From Gammaproteobacteria bacterium (GTDB taxonomy: Bacteria > Pseudomonadota > Gammaproteobacteria > GRL18), in assembly GCA_028571885.1 (NCBI GenBank), contig JAPVVU010000058.1, positions 1 through 11,929 on the forward strand: a stretch of 11,929 bases of DNA, read 5' to 3'. Each line of letters starts with the position of its first letter. Position 1 is the stretch's first letter. The position numbers were made by a program, and so were the translations under genes. Below are positions 1 to 6,469 of the stretch, piece after piece. Under the pieces are notes generated by a model. The model did no database searches and was not told where the DNA came from. It was given only the letters and a program-made list of their open reading frames with translations.

Positions 1-46
1 AAGTTACAAAAATATAAGTGTTTGTATTTTATATGTTTTGTAACTT
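1..46. repeat. Long imperfect palindrome at the window edge
   Basis: Bases 1-11 (AAGTTACAAAA) are the exact reverse complement of bases 36-46. Pairing continues through 12-17 with 29-34 if G35 is bulged, giving about 17 base pairs around an 11-base loop. It may be a terminator for a gene to the left, although no clean U-tract follows. It may also be one part of a larger repeat cut by the window edge. Role not established. Confidence 0.5.
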
Positions 47-56
47 GTAGATGGTT

Positions 57-71
57 AGCCGTTTTACGGCT
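57..71. repeat. Short GC-rich hairpin upstream of the phosphofructokinase gene
   Basis: AGCCGT (57-62), a TTT loop, and ACGGCT (66-71) form a perfect 6-bp stem. No T-run follows on the plus strand, so it is not a textbook intrinsic terminator. It lies 11 bases after the palindrome at 1-46, so the two may act together at the end of an upstream transcript. I saw no convincing sigma-70 promoter between here and the gene at 185. Confidence 0.4.
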
Positions 72-184
72 TGGGTTGCTGAATAGTTACACTAAAAATT
101 GTTAAGTTCTCAGTTCTAAGTTGGAAAACTTGGTTTAAAAGCATTTAACTTCTTATTTCTAACAACATGTGAAAGATAATAAAT

Positions 185-1240
185 ATGAGTAATGATTCAA
201 AATCTATTGGTATTTTGACAGCAGGCGGTGATTGTCAGGGACTTAATGCGGCAATCCGTGGTGTGGCCAAAGCAGCGATTAATCAACATAACATGGAGGT
301 TATTGGTTTTCTTGACGGTTTTAGAGGACTGGCAGAAAATCGTTACGAGCGGCTGGGCGATGATAACCTGTCCGGGATTTTAACCCTTGGTGGGACAATT
401 TTAGGCACCAGTCGTGATAAGCCACATAAGATGGCAATTGGTGATAAGGTCATTGATACTATTGCTCAAGCTGAAGAAAATTACCATAAATTACATCTTG
501 ATGCGCTGGTCTGCATTGGCGGCGGCGGTACCCAAAAAAATGCCATGCGCCTGCTGAAAAAAACTGATATGAATGTGATTACTCTGCCCAAAACGATTGA
601 TAATGATGTCTGGGGAACCGATTCGTGTTTTGGCTATGACACGGCCGTTGAAATTGCCACTGAAGCGATTGATCGCCTGCACTCAACTGCTTCGAGCCAT
701 CATCGCGTCATGGTTGTGGAGATTATGGGACATAATACCGGCTGGCTGACGGCTGCATCAGGTCTGGCTGGCGGTGCTGACGTCGTGGTGATACCTGAGA
801 TTCCTTATGATATTAATGTCATTAAAAATGCCCTGATTGGACGTAATCGAAAAGGTAAGCGTTTTTCAATTGTTGCTGTGGCAGAAGGGGCTCGCCCTAA
901 AGACGACAATGAAATTCCAACGGATTTTGAAGACAGCACTGCCGTTCATTTAACACATCGCCTGGCGGAGTTGACGGGACTTGAAACGCGTTTAACGAGC
1001 CTGGGACATGTGATGAGAGGCGGCAGCCCCTCCGCTGCAGACAGAATACTAGCAACAAAATTAGGTACTAAAGTTGTTGATCTGATTGTTGAGGGTCAAT
1101 CAGGAGTAATGGTTGCTGAACGCGGTGGATACGCAGTTCCAGTGCCTCTGGAAGAAATAGCAGGTAATCGGCGTATCATTCCTGATGACCATCCTTTATT
1201 GGACAGTTTAAGAAGTCTGGGCATTTGTTTAGGTGTATAG
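185..1240 (+). CDS. pfkA: 6-phosphofructokinase, group III-like (phosphoryl donor uncertain)
   Basis: Phosphorylates fructose 6-phosphate to fructose 1,6-bisphosphate in cytoplasmic glycolysis. The 351-residue length fits a full protein of the PfkA superfamily. Visible motifs are the N-terminal [13 protein letters not shown] (residues 14-26), GGGGT (112-116), the catalytic PKTIDND (135-141; D139 is the expected general base), MGHNTGW (181-187) and [14 protein letters not shown] (274-287). The two positions that usually separate ATP- from pyrophosphate-dependent enzymes (E. coli 104 and 124) appear as Gly115 and Lys136, a mixed combination, so the donor cannot be read with confidence. The position equal to E. 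coli Asp103 appears to be Gly114. The start is the first ATG, with only a weak GTGAAAG Shine-Dalgarno. The nearest downstream feature is a convergent small reading frame 20 bases away, and no clear terminator was seen. Confidence 0.93.
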   Translation: MSNDSKSIGILTAGGDCQGLNAAIRGVAKAAINQHNMEVIGFLDGFRGLAENRYERLGDDNLSGILTLGGTILGTSRDKPHKMAIGDKVIDTIAQAEENYHKLHLDALVCIGGGGTQKNAMRLLKKTDMNVITLPKTIDNDVWGTDSCFGYDTAVEIATEAIDRLHSTASSHHRVMVVEIMGHNTGWLTAASGLAGGADVVVIPEIPYDINVIKNALIGRNRKGKRFSIVAVAEGARPKDDNEIPTDFEDSTAVHLTHRLAELTGLETRLTSLGHVMRGGSPSAADRILATKLGTKVVDLIVEGQSGVMVAERGGYAVPVPLEEIAGNRRIIPDDHPLLDSLRSLGICLGV

Positions 1241-1260
1241 CGGTTGCTTTTTAGACGGTA

Positions 1261-1455
1261 CTAATAAGATAGAAAGTCTTTATAGTCGAAATTCATTTTT
1301 TTCATTTTGTTTCTTTTGGCTAAAATGAATTGTCGATATTGTTTCACAACAAAATCTTCACAGTTGCCATTGAGCGCCATAATCCTGTCAATTTCAACTT
1401 CTAATTGTATGATTTCATGCAGGAGCTGATCAGATTCCTTTTCCATGCCGCCCAT
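1261..1455 (-). CDS. Small hypothetical protein, 64 residues, coiled-coil-like
   Basis: No family recognised. The product is charged and helical in character: an N-terminal stretch LLHEIIQLEVEIDRIM with heptad-like leucine/isoleucine spacing, then a Lys/Arg-rich second half (roughly residues 39-54). It has no signal peptide or membrane segment. It lies in an otherwise empty intergenic region, so it is not a shadow of a gene on the other strand, and its composition is protein-like rather than random AT-rich translation. Two starts are possible, Met1 (1455) and Met4 (1446). Upstream of Met1 there is only a weak GGTGAAAC, so the start is uncertain. It converges with the phosphofructokinase gene. 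It may be a chance frame. Confidence 0.5.
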   Translation of the reverse strand: MGGMEKESDQLLHEIIQLEVEIDRIMALNGNCEDFVVKQYRQFILAKRNKMKKMNFDYKDFLSY

Positions 1456-1819
1456 GTTTCACCATTGAGTGTAATTGTTTATTATTCATCGCTCATCAAT
1501 GTTAATTTATAATCTTCCGTTACATCATAAATTTTATTATTAGTATTAGTATAAATTTGCACACAGAATATTATTCAACCAAAACAGCATGAAGTGTAGT
1601 GATGTTGACTTTAAGTATAATAATTACCCCTTCACATAAATGTAGGAATTTCCTGAAACTTTTGTAGGAATATTAAATTTTTTATCTGAATTGACTGTTT
1701 TGCATTCTCCTTCTGTTCATTCTTTGATAAATTTAATCCAAACTGTACTTTAAGCCGTTAATTTAGTGAGTTATAATGACGGGCTTTTTTAATAATTTTA
1801 ACTTTATTGGTTCATAATA
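1456..1819. other. AT-rich intergenic region upstream of thrS
   Basis: This 364-base stretch holds no supportable gene. It contains a pair of direct repeats TGTAGGAAT at 1641-1649 and 1663-1671, starting exactly 22 bases apart, and a thrS-proximal promoter candidate (1749-1777). It should also carry the promoter of the minus-strand small reading frame, but I could not choose one in such AT-rich DNA. In E. coli, thrS is controlled by ThrRS binding a tRNA-like operator in its leader. No such fold was identified here by eye. Confidence 0.6.
1749..1777 (+). promoter_or_regulatory. Putative sigma-70 promoter for thrS
   Basis: A perfect -10 hexamer TATAAT sits at 1772-1777. At 17 bases spacing the -35 position is TTTAAG (1749-1754), a poor match to TTGACA. 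The transcript would start near 1784 and give a leader of about 36 bases. Partly complementary arms, AAGCC (1752-1756) and GGGCTT (1781-1786) followed by six Ts, overlap this promoter. The same bases could therefore act as a weak terminator for transcription coming from upstream. Confidence 0.42.
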
Positions 1820-3730
1820 ATGCCTGTAGTTACTCTACCTGATGGTTCTTCTCGACAATTTGACTCTGCAGTTTCAATTCATGATGTGGCTGCTGATATT
1901 GGCCCCGGTCTGGCAAAAGCAGCTTTAGCTGGAAAAATAAATGGTCGTCTGGTAGACACTTCCTATGTAATTGACAAAGATGTTCAATTGGCAATTGTCA
2001 CAGAGCGTGATGCTGAAGGACTGGAAGTGATTCGCCATTCCACTGCTCATCTATTGGCACAGGCGGTTAAAACGTTATTTCCTAAAGCTCAGGTGACCAT
2101 TGGTCCTGTTATAGAAGATGGCTTTTTTTACGACTTTGCTTATGAAGAAAGTTTTACCCCTGAAGATTTGGTGGCCATTGAGAAAAAAATGGCTGAACTG
2201 GCAAAAGCCAACTATACAATAAGCCGTTCTGTGAAATCCCGTGATGAGGCTGTGCAGTTTTTCCGTGATATGGGAGAAGAGTACAAAGCAGAAATTATCG
2301 AGAGTATTCCAGCGAATGAAGATTTATCTTTATACCAGCAGGGTGATTTTATTGACCTTTGCCGGGGCCCGCATGTGCCTTCTACAGGTAAAATTAAAGC
2401 CTTTAAATTAATGAAACTGGCGGGTGCTTACTGGCGTGGTGATTCTAATAATGAAATGCTGCAGCGTATTTATGGTACAGCCTGGACTAACAAGAAAGAT
2501 TTAAAAGCCTATCTGCATCGTCTGGAAGAAGCAGAAAAACGTGATCATCGGAAACTGGGTAAGAAACTTGATCTGTTTCATATGCAGGAAGAAGCCCCGG
2601 GTATGGTATTTTGGCATGAAAAAGGCTGGATCATCTATCAGGAAGTTGAGCAATACATCAGAAATGTATTGGTAAAACACAATTATCAGGAAGTGCGTAC
2701 CCCTCAGGTGGTTGATCGCAGTCTTTGGGAAAAATCAGGTCACTGGGACAAGTTTGGTGACATGATGTTCACCACGTCATCAGAAAATCGTGACTACGCA
2801 GTCAAACCCATGAATTGCCCCTGTCACATCCAGATTTTTAACACTGGACTGAAATCCTACCGAGATCTGCCATTGCGTATGGCTGAGTTTGGCTCCTGTC
2901 ATCGTAATGAGCCTTCAGGCACATTACATGGCTTAATGCGGGTGAGAAATTTTGTTCAGGATGATGCGCACATATTCTGTACAGAAGATCAGATTCAGAG
3001 TGAAATATCGGCATTTATTGATCTGCTCTTTGATGTCTATAAAGATTTTGGCTTTACCGAAGTACTGGTCAAACTTTCTACTCGCCCTGAAGAACGAGTG
3101 GGTTCAGATGAAGTCTGGGATAAGGCCGAAGCAGCCCTGGAAGCTTCATTAAACAGTAAAAAGCTGGACTGGGAATTACAACCGGGCGAAGGTGCTTTTT
3201 ACGGGCCAAAAATTGAATTTTCGCTGAAAGACTGCCTCGGTCGAGTATGGCAATGTGGTACGGCACAGGTTGATTTTTCAATGCCTGGTCGTCTGGATGC
3301 TCATTTTATTGATGAACACGGTGAAAAAACAGTGCCGGTGATGATTCACCGGGCTATTTTAGGATCACTTGAGCGCTTTATTGGTATTCTGATAGAAGAG
3401 CATGCAGGTAAAATGCCTTTATGGTTATCGCCGGTACAAGCTGTTGTTATGGGTATTACTGATAAACAGGCTGATTATGTGACTGATTTTGTTCAGACAT
3501 TGAAAGATGCGGGTTTACGGGCTAATTCTGATTTGAGAAATGAAAAAATCGGCTTTAAAATCCGTGAACATACACTGGCCCGCGTCCCCTATATTCTGGT
3601 TGCTGGTGACCGGGAAATTGAAAACAATGTGATTGCGGTACGTACGATGGACGGAAAAGATTTGGGCACAATGAGCAGTGCTGAATTAATTGCCAAAATG
3701 TCTGCAGAAATAAAACAATATGGTCTTTAA
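1820..3730 (+). CDS. thrS: Threonyl-tRNA synthetase
   Basis: Class II aminoacyl-tRNA synthetase that charges tRNA(Thr) in the cytoplasm. At 636 residues it has the full bacterial architecture: TGS domain (about 1-61), the editing domain with H73xxxH77 and C181xxxH185, the catalytic core (about 240-530) and the anticodon-binding domain (about 535-636). The catalytic zinc ligands are visible as Cys333 (in MNCPC), His384 (in DDAHIFC) and His510 (in VMIHR). Motif 2 is CHRNEPSG (360-367). The ATG at 1820 gives the canonical N-terminus, although no strong Shine-Dalgarno precedes it. It is the first gene of the thrS-infC-rpmI-rplT-pheST cluster. In E. coli this gene is translationally autoregulated, but that operator was not identified here. 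Confidence 0.98.
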   Translation: MPVVTLPDGSSRQFDSAVSIHDVAADIGPGLAKAALAGKINGRLVDTSYVIDKDVQLAIVTERDAEGLEVIRHSTAHLLAQAVKTLFPKAQVTIGPVIEDGFFYDFAYEESFTPEDLVAIEKKMAELAKANYTISRSVKSRDEAVQFFRDMGEEYKAEIIESIPANEDLSLYQQGDFIDLCRGPHVPSTGKIKAFKLMKLAGAYWRGDSNNEMLQRIYGTAWTNKKDLKAYLHRLEEAEKRDHRKLGKKLDLFHMQEEAPGMVFWHEKGWIIYQEVEQYIRNVLVKHNYQEVRTPQVVDRSLWEKSGHWDKFGDMMFTTSSENRDYAVKPMNCPCHIQIFNTGLKSYRDLPLRMAEFGSCHRNEPSGTLHGLMRVRNFVQDDAHIFCTEDQIQSEISAFIDLLFDVYKDFGFTEVLVKLSTRPEERVGSDEVWDKAEAALEASLNSKKLDWELQPGEGAFYGPKIEFSLKDCLGRVWQCGTAQVDFSMPGRLDAHFIDEHGEKTVPVMIHRAILGSLERFIGILIEEHAGKMPLWLSPVQAVVMGITDKQADYVTDFVQTLKDAGLRANSDLRNEKIGFKIREHTLARVPYILVAGDREIENNVIAVRTMDGKDLGTMSSAELIAKMSAEIKQYGL

Positions 3731-3732
3731 TT

Positions 3733-3833
3733 ATTCTATTGAGATAATTTCCATAAATTGTTGCCGGGAAAGTACTTTTTTCACTCTTTTATTAAAGAAT
3801 AGTGTGGCTTTTCATAAAAAAGTCTAATAGAAT
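3733..3833 (+). promoter_or_regulatory. Foldable thrS-infC spacer, possible RNA control element
   Basis: The spacer between thrS and infC is 167 bases, much longer than the few bases in E. coli. ATTCTATT+AGA (3733-3744, G3741 bulged) pairs over 11 bp with TCTAATAGAAT (3823-3833). Nested inside are ACTTTTTT (3774-3781) with AAAAAAGT (3816-3823) and CACT (3782-3785) with AGTG (3801-3804). In addition GGCTTT (3806-3811) is complementary to AAAGCC (3891-3896), the bases just before the infC start. An alternative pairing could therefore touch the initiation region. It could regulate infC, be an RNA processing site, or be incidental in AT-rich sequence. Confidence 0.38.
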
Positions 3834-3883
3834 ATCGCGTTCAGTAAATTATACTTTTCATGTTAAGTAAAATGGTCAATTTT

Positions 3884-3889
3884 AGGAGA
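3884..3889 (+). promoter_or_regulatory. Strong Shine-Dalgarno that fixes the infC start
   Basis: AGGAGA at 3884-3889 lies 8 bases before the ATC codon at 3898. An in-frame TAG at 3883-3885 overlaps this site, so translation cannot begin farther upstream. No comparable site precedes the first in-frame ATG at 4015. This decides the ATC start for IF3. Confidence 0.85.
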
Positions 3890-3897
3890 TAAAGCCC

Positions 3898-4446
3898 ATC
3901 GCAGCCCCAAGAAGACAGTTTGATAAACCAAAATCAAACAAAACCCGTATAAACGACGATATTATAGCCAGTGAACTTCGAGTTATTGGCGCCGATGGGG
4001 AGCAAGCAGGGATTATGAGCCTTGCGGAAGCCAAAAAACTGGCCAGTGATAGTGATATGGATCTAGTGGAGATTGCGCCAACAGCCAAACCTCCCGTTTG
4101 TCGTGTAATGGATCATGGCAAATTTATTTTTGAGCAGAAAAAGAAAAAGGCTCAGGAAAAGAAAAAACAGAAACAAACTCAGGTCAAAGAGGTTAAACTC
4201 AGACCTGGTACTGAAGAGGGTGATTATCAGGTCAAATTACGCAACCTGACTCGCTTTCTTGAAAATGGTGACAAAACCAAAGTGACAATAAGATTTCGTG
4301 GTCGAGAAATGGCTCATCGTGAGCTGGGTATGGACGTACTGAATCGAGTTGCTGCAGATCTTGAAGAGCTGGCTAACGTTGAACAACGTGCCAAGCTTGA
4401 AGGTCGTCAAATGACAATGGTTCTGGCACCAAAAAGCAAAAAGTAA
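3898..4446 (+). CDS. infC: Translation initiation factor IF-3 with an ATC start codon
   Basis: IF3 binds the 30S subunit, prevents premature 50S joining and checks the start codon and initiator tRNA. Reading from ATC at 3898 gives 182 residues, matching the usual length of about 180. The N-terminal domain then begins [19 protein letters not shown] (first codon read as Met). Starting at the first ATG (4015) would remove 39 residues of that domain. A Lys-rich linker ([15 protein letters not shown]) joins the domains, and the C-terminal domain has [29 protein letters not shown] and [14 protein letters not shown]. Rare AUU/AUC/AUA starts in infC are known to allow IF3 to repress its own translation, because IF3 discriminates against them. 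The same control is likely here. Confidence 0.96.
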   Translation: MAAPRRQFDKPKSNKTRINDDIIASELRVIGADGEQAGIMSLAEAKKLASDSDMDLVEIAPTAKPPVCRVMDHGKFIFEQKKKKAQEKKKQKQTQVKEVKLRPGTEEGDYQVKLRNLTRFLENGDKTKVTIRFRGREMAHRELGMDVLNRVAADLEELANVEQRAKLEGRQMTMVLAPKSKK

Positions 4447-4451
4447 CAACC

Positions 4452-4621
4452 ACTCACGAGAGGCCTGCCTCAGGTTTTCTTTAGTAAAGACTTCATGTAA
4501 GTCAAAGCTGTGAGTCAAAGTGTTGTTTTTTTACTTACTTTCTTTTAGGTGACGCTTTTAAGAGATTCTTTTAAGAGCTCCTTATTAAGAGAATGGTTAA
4601 ACTAAAATTATTTAGCTTAAC
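4452..4621 (+). promoter_or_regulatory. Structured rpmI leader, candidate L20 autoregulatory site
   Basis: The infC-rpmI spacer (207 bases) can form a three-way junction: P1 ACTCAC (4452-4457) with GTGAGT (4510-4515), P2 AGGCCTG (4461-4467) with CAGGTTT (4471-4477, two G-U pairs), and P3 GACTT (4489-4493) with AAGTC (4499-4503). Closer to the gene is a long AT-rich hairpin: GTTAAACTAAA (4596-4606), loop ATTA, and TTTAGCTTAAC (4611-4621), with one A-C mismatch. In E. coli and in Bacillus, L20 binds the leader upstream of rpmI to repress translation. Position and foldability fit that role, but I did not match a known L20 leader consensus. Confidence 0.4.
4555..4591 (+). repeat. Three short direct repeats in the rpmI leader
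   Basis: CTTTTAAGAG occurs exactly at 4555-4564 and 4568-4577, and a variant TTATTAAGAG at 4582-4591. The period is 13-14 bases. A weaker relative, TCTTTTAGGTG, precedes them at 4541-4551. Their function is unknown; they could be remnants of small duplications or binding sites. Confidence 0.45.
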
Positions 4622-4653
4622 TAATCAATGCGTAGATATTTTAGAGGTGTATT

Positions 4654-4851
4654 ATGCCAAAAATGAAATCCAAACGTGGCGCTTCCAAGCGTTTTAAAGT
4701 GACTGGTTCAGGTCGCATTAAACGTGGTAATGCGAACCGCAGCCACATCCTGACTAAAATGACCACCAAGCGCAAGCGTCATTTACGTAGCCCTGACTCA
4801 GTTGATGCGTCAGATGCCCCAGCAATCAAACGTATGTTACGTTTAGTCTAA
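4654..4851 (+). CDS. rpmI: 50S ribosomal protein L35
   Basis: Small basic protein of the large ribosomal subunit, 65 residues, the normal length. The N-terminus [20 protein letters not shown] and the C-terminal half ([27 protein letters not shown]) are typical of L35. An AGAGG Shine-Dalgarno (4643-4647) precedes the ATG. rplT follows after 18 bases, so the two are certainly co-transcribed and probably translationally coupled, as in E. coli, where L20 binding upstream of rpmI controls both. Confidence 0.97.
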   Translation: MPKMKSKRGASKRFKVTGSGRIKRGNANRSHILTKMTTKRKRHLRSPDSVDASDAPAIKRMLRLV

Positions 4852-4869
4852 TCAGAGGGAGCATATAAA

Positions 4870-5229
4870 ATGGCAAGAGTAAAACGTGGTGTTCAGGCAC
4901 ACGCTAAACACAAGAAAATTATCAAGCAGGCGAAAGGTTATTCCGGACGTCGTAAAAATGTATTCCGCGCTGCAGTTCAGGCAGTTACTAAAGCGGGTCA
5001 ATATCAATATCGTGACCGTCGTCAACGTAAACGTCAATTCCGCCAATTATGGATTGCACGTATTAATGCGGGCGCACGTGAGAATGGTTTGAGCTATAGC
5101 CGTATGATCAACGGCCTGAAAAAAGCCAATATCGAAATCGACCGTAAAGTGCTTTCTGATATGGCCATTGCTGACAAAGGTGCATTTACTGCGATTGCTG
5201 AACAGGCAAAAGCAGCACTTTCTGCATAA
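4870..5229 (+). CDS. rplT: 50S ribosomal protein L20
   Basis: Binds 23S rRNA early in 50S assembly and, in studied bacteria, represses its own operon by binding the mRNA leader. The 119 residues match the family length. The start [30 protein letters not shown] is the basic extension that threads into rRNA, and the globular C-terminus contains [48 protein letters not shown] at 4855-4860 is a good Shine-Dalgarno. It is followed by a 154-base spacer with strong hairpins before pheS. Confidence 0.98.
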   Translation: MARVKRGVQAHAKHKKIIKQAKGYSGRRKNVFRAAVQAVTKAGQYQYRDRRQRKRQFRQLWIARINAGARENGLSYSRMINGLKKANIEIDRKVLSDMAIADKGAFTAIAEQAKAALSA

Positions 5230-5230
5230 C

Positions 5231-5269
5231 CACCGCTCTCTTCTTACAAGAAGTTACAGGCGAACGGTG
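5231..5269 (+). repeat. Hairpin just after rplT
   Basis: CACCG (5231-5235) pairs with CGGTG (5265-5269). Inside it CTTCTT (5240-5245) and AAGAAG (5248-5253) form a second inverted repeat. The sequence CTTTCTTAG follows, a weak U-rich tract. It begins one base after the rplT stop and may be a weak terminator, a transcript-end stabiliser, or the first of two stems in a pheST leader together with the hairpin at 5289-5348. Confidence 0.45.
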
Positions 5270-5288
5270 CTTTCTTAGCATCGTATGG

Positions 5289-5348
5289 CTCTTATATGAA
5301 AGAAAAGGGGGAAGGCGAAAGTCTTTCCCCTTTCTTTTTATATAAGAG
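5289..5348 (+). terminator. Long hairpin between rplT and pheS, terminator or attenuator
   Basis: A 60-base imperfect palindrome. The outer arms CTCTTATAT (5289-5297) and ATATAAGAG (5340-5348) are perfectly complementary. The inner arms pair GAAGAAAA-like purines and GGGG (5298-5314) with CTTTCCCC and the T-rich tract (5323-5339), around an 8-base loop GCGAAAGT. About 25 bp form, with two single-base bulges. The inner stem followed by TTTTT resembles an intrinsic terminator, and the extra outer arms are unusual. It lies 36 bases before pheS. E. coli pheST is controlled by attenuation through a Phe-rich leader peptide. No such peptide with its own ribosome site is visible here. Confidence 0.7.
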
Positions 5349-5368
5349 TTTAGACACGGGTTAATTAA

Positions 5369-6403
<1,035 letters not shown>

Positions 6404-6469
6404 ATACTGCCTGCAGGAAACAGATAACAACTCAATTTATACAGTAAAAGAAGTCCGGGAAAATAATAT

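Noticed and set aside
1605..1621. TTGACT and TATAAT in the region before thrS
   Set aside because: The two boxes are only 5 bases apart, so they cannot be the -35 and -10 of one promoter, and no partner box at 16-18 bases was found.
2816..2836. MNCPC in ThrS instead of the MNCPG of E. coli
   Set aside because: As I recall, the Cys variant is common in other gamma- and betaproteobacterial ThrRS proteins, and the zinc ligand Cys333 is intact.
4237..4518. Minus-strand reading frame of 93 codons over infC
   Set aside because: It lies antisense to conserved IF3 sequence and has no recognisable protein features; it is a shadow.
5296..5364. Possible 22-codon leader peptide (MKEKGEGESLSPFFLY...) before pheS
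   Set aside because: It has only two adjacent Phe codons, no ribosome-binding site, and runs straight through the hairpin rather than ahead of it, unlike the E. coli pheST leader peptide.
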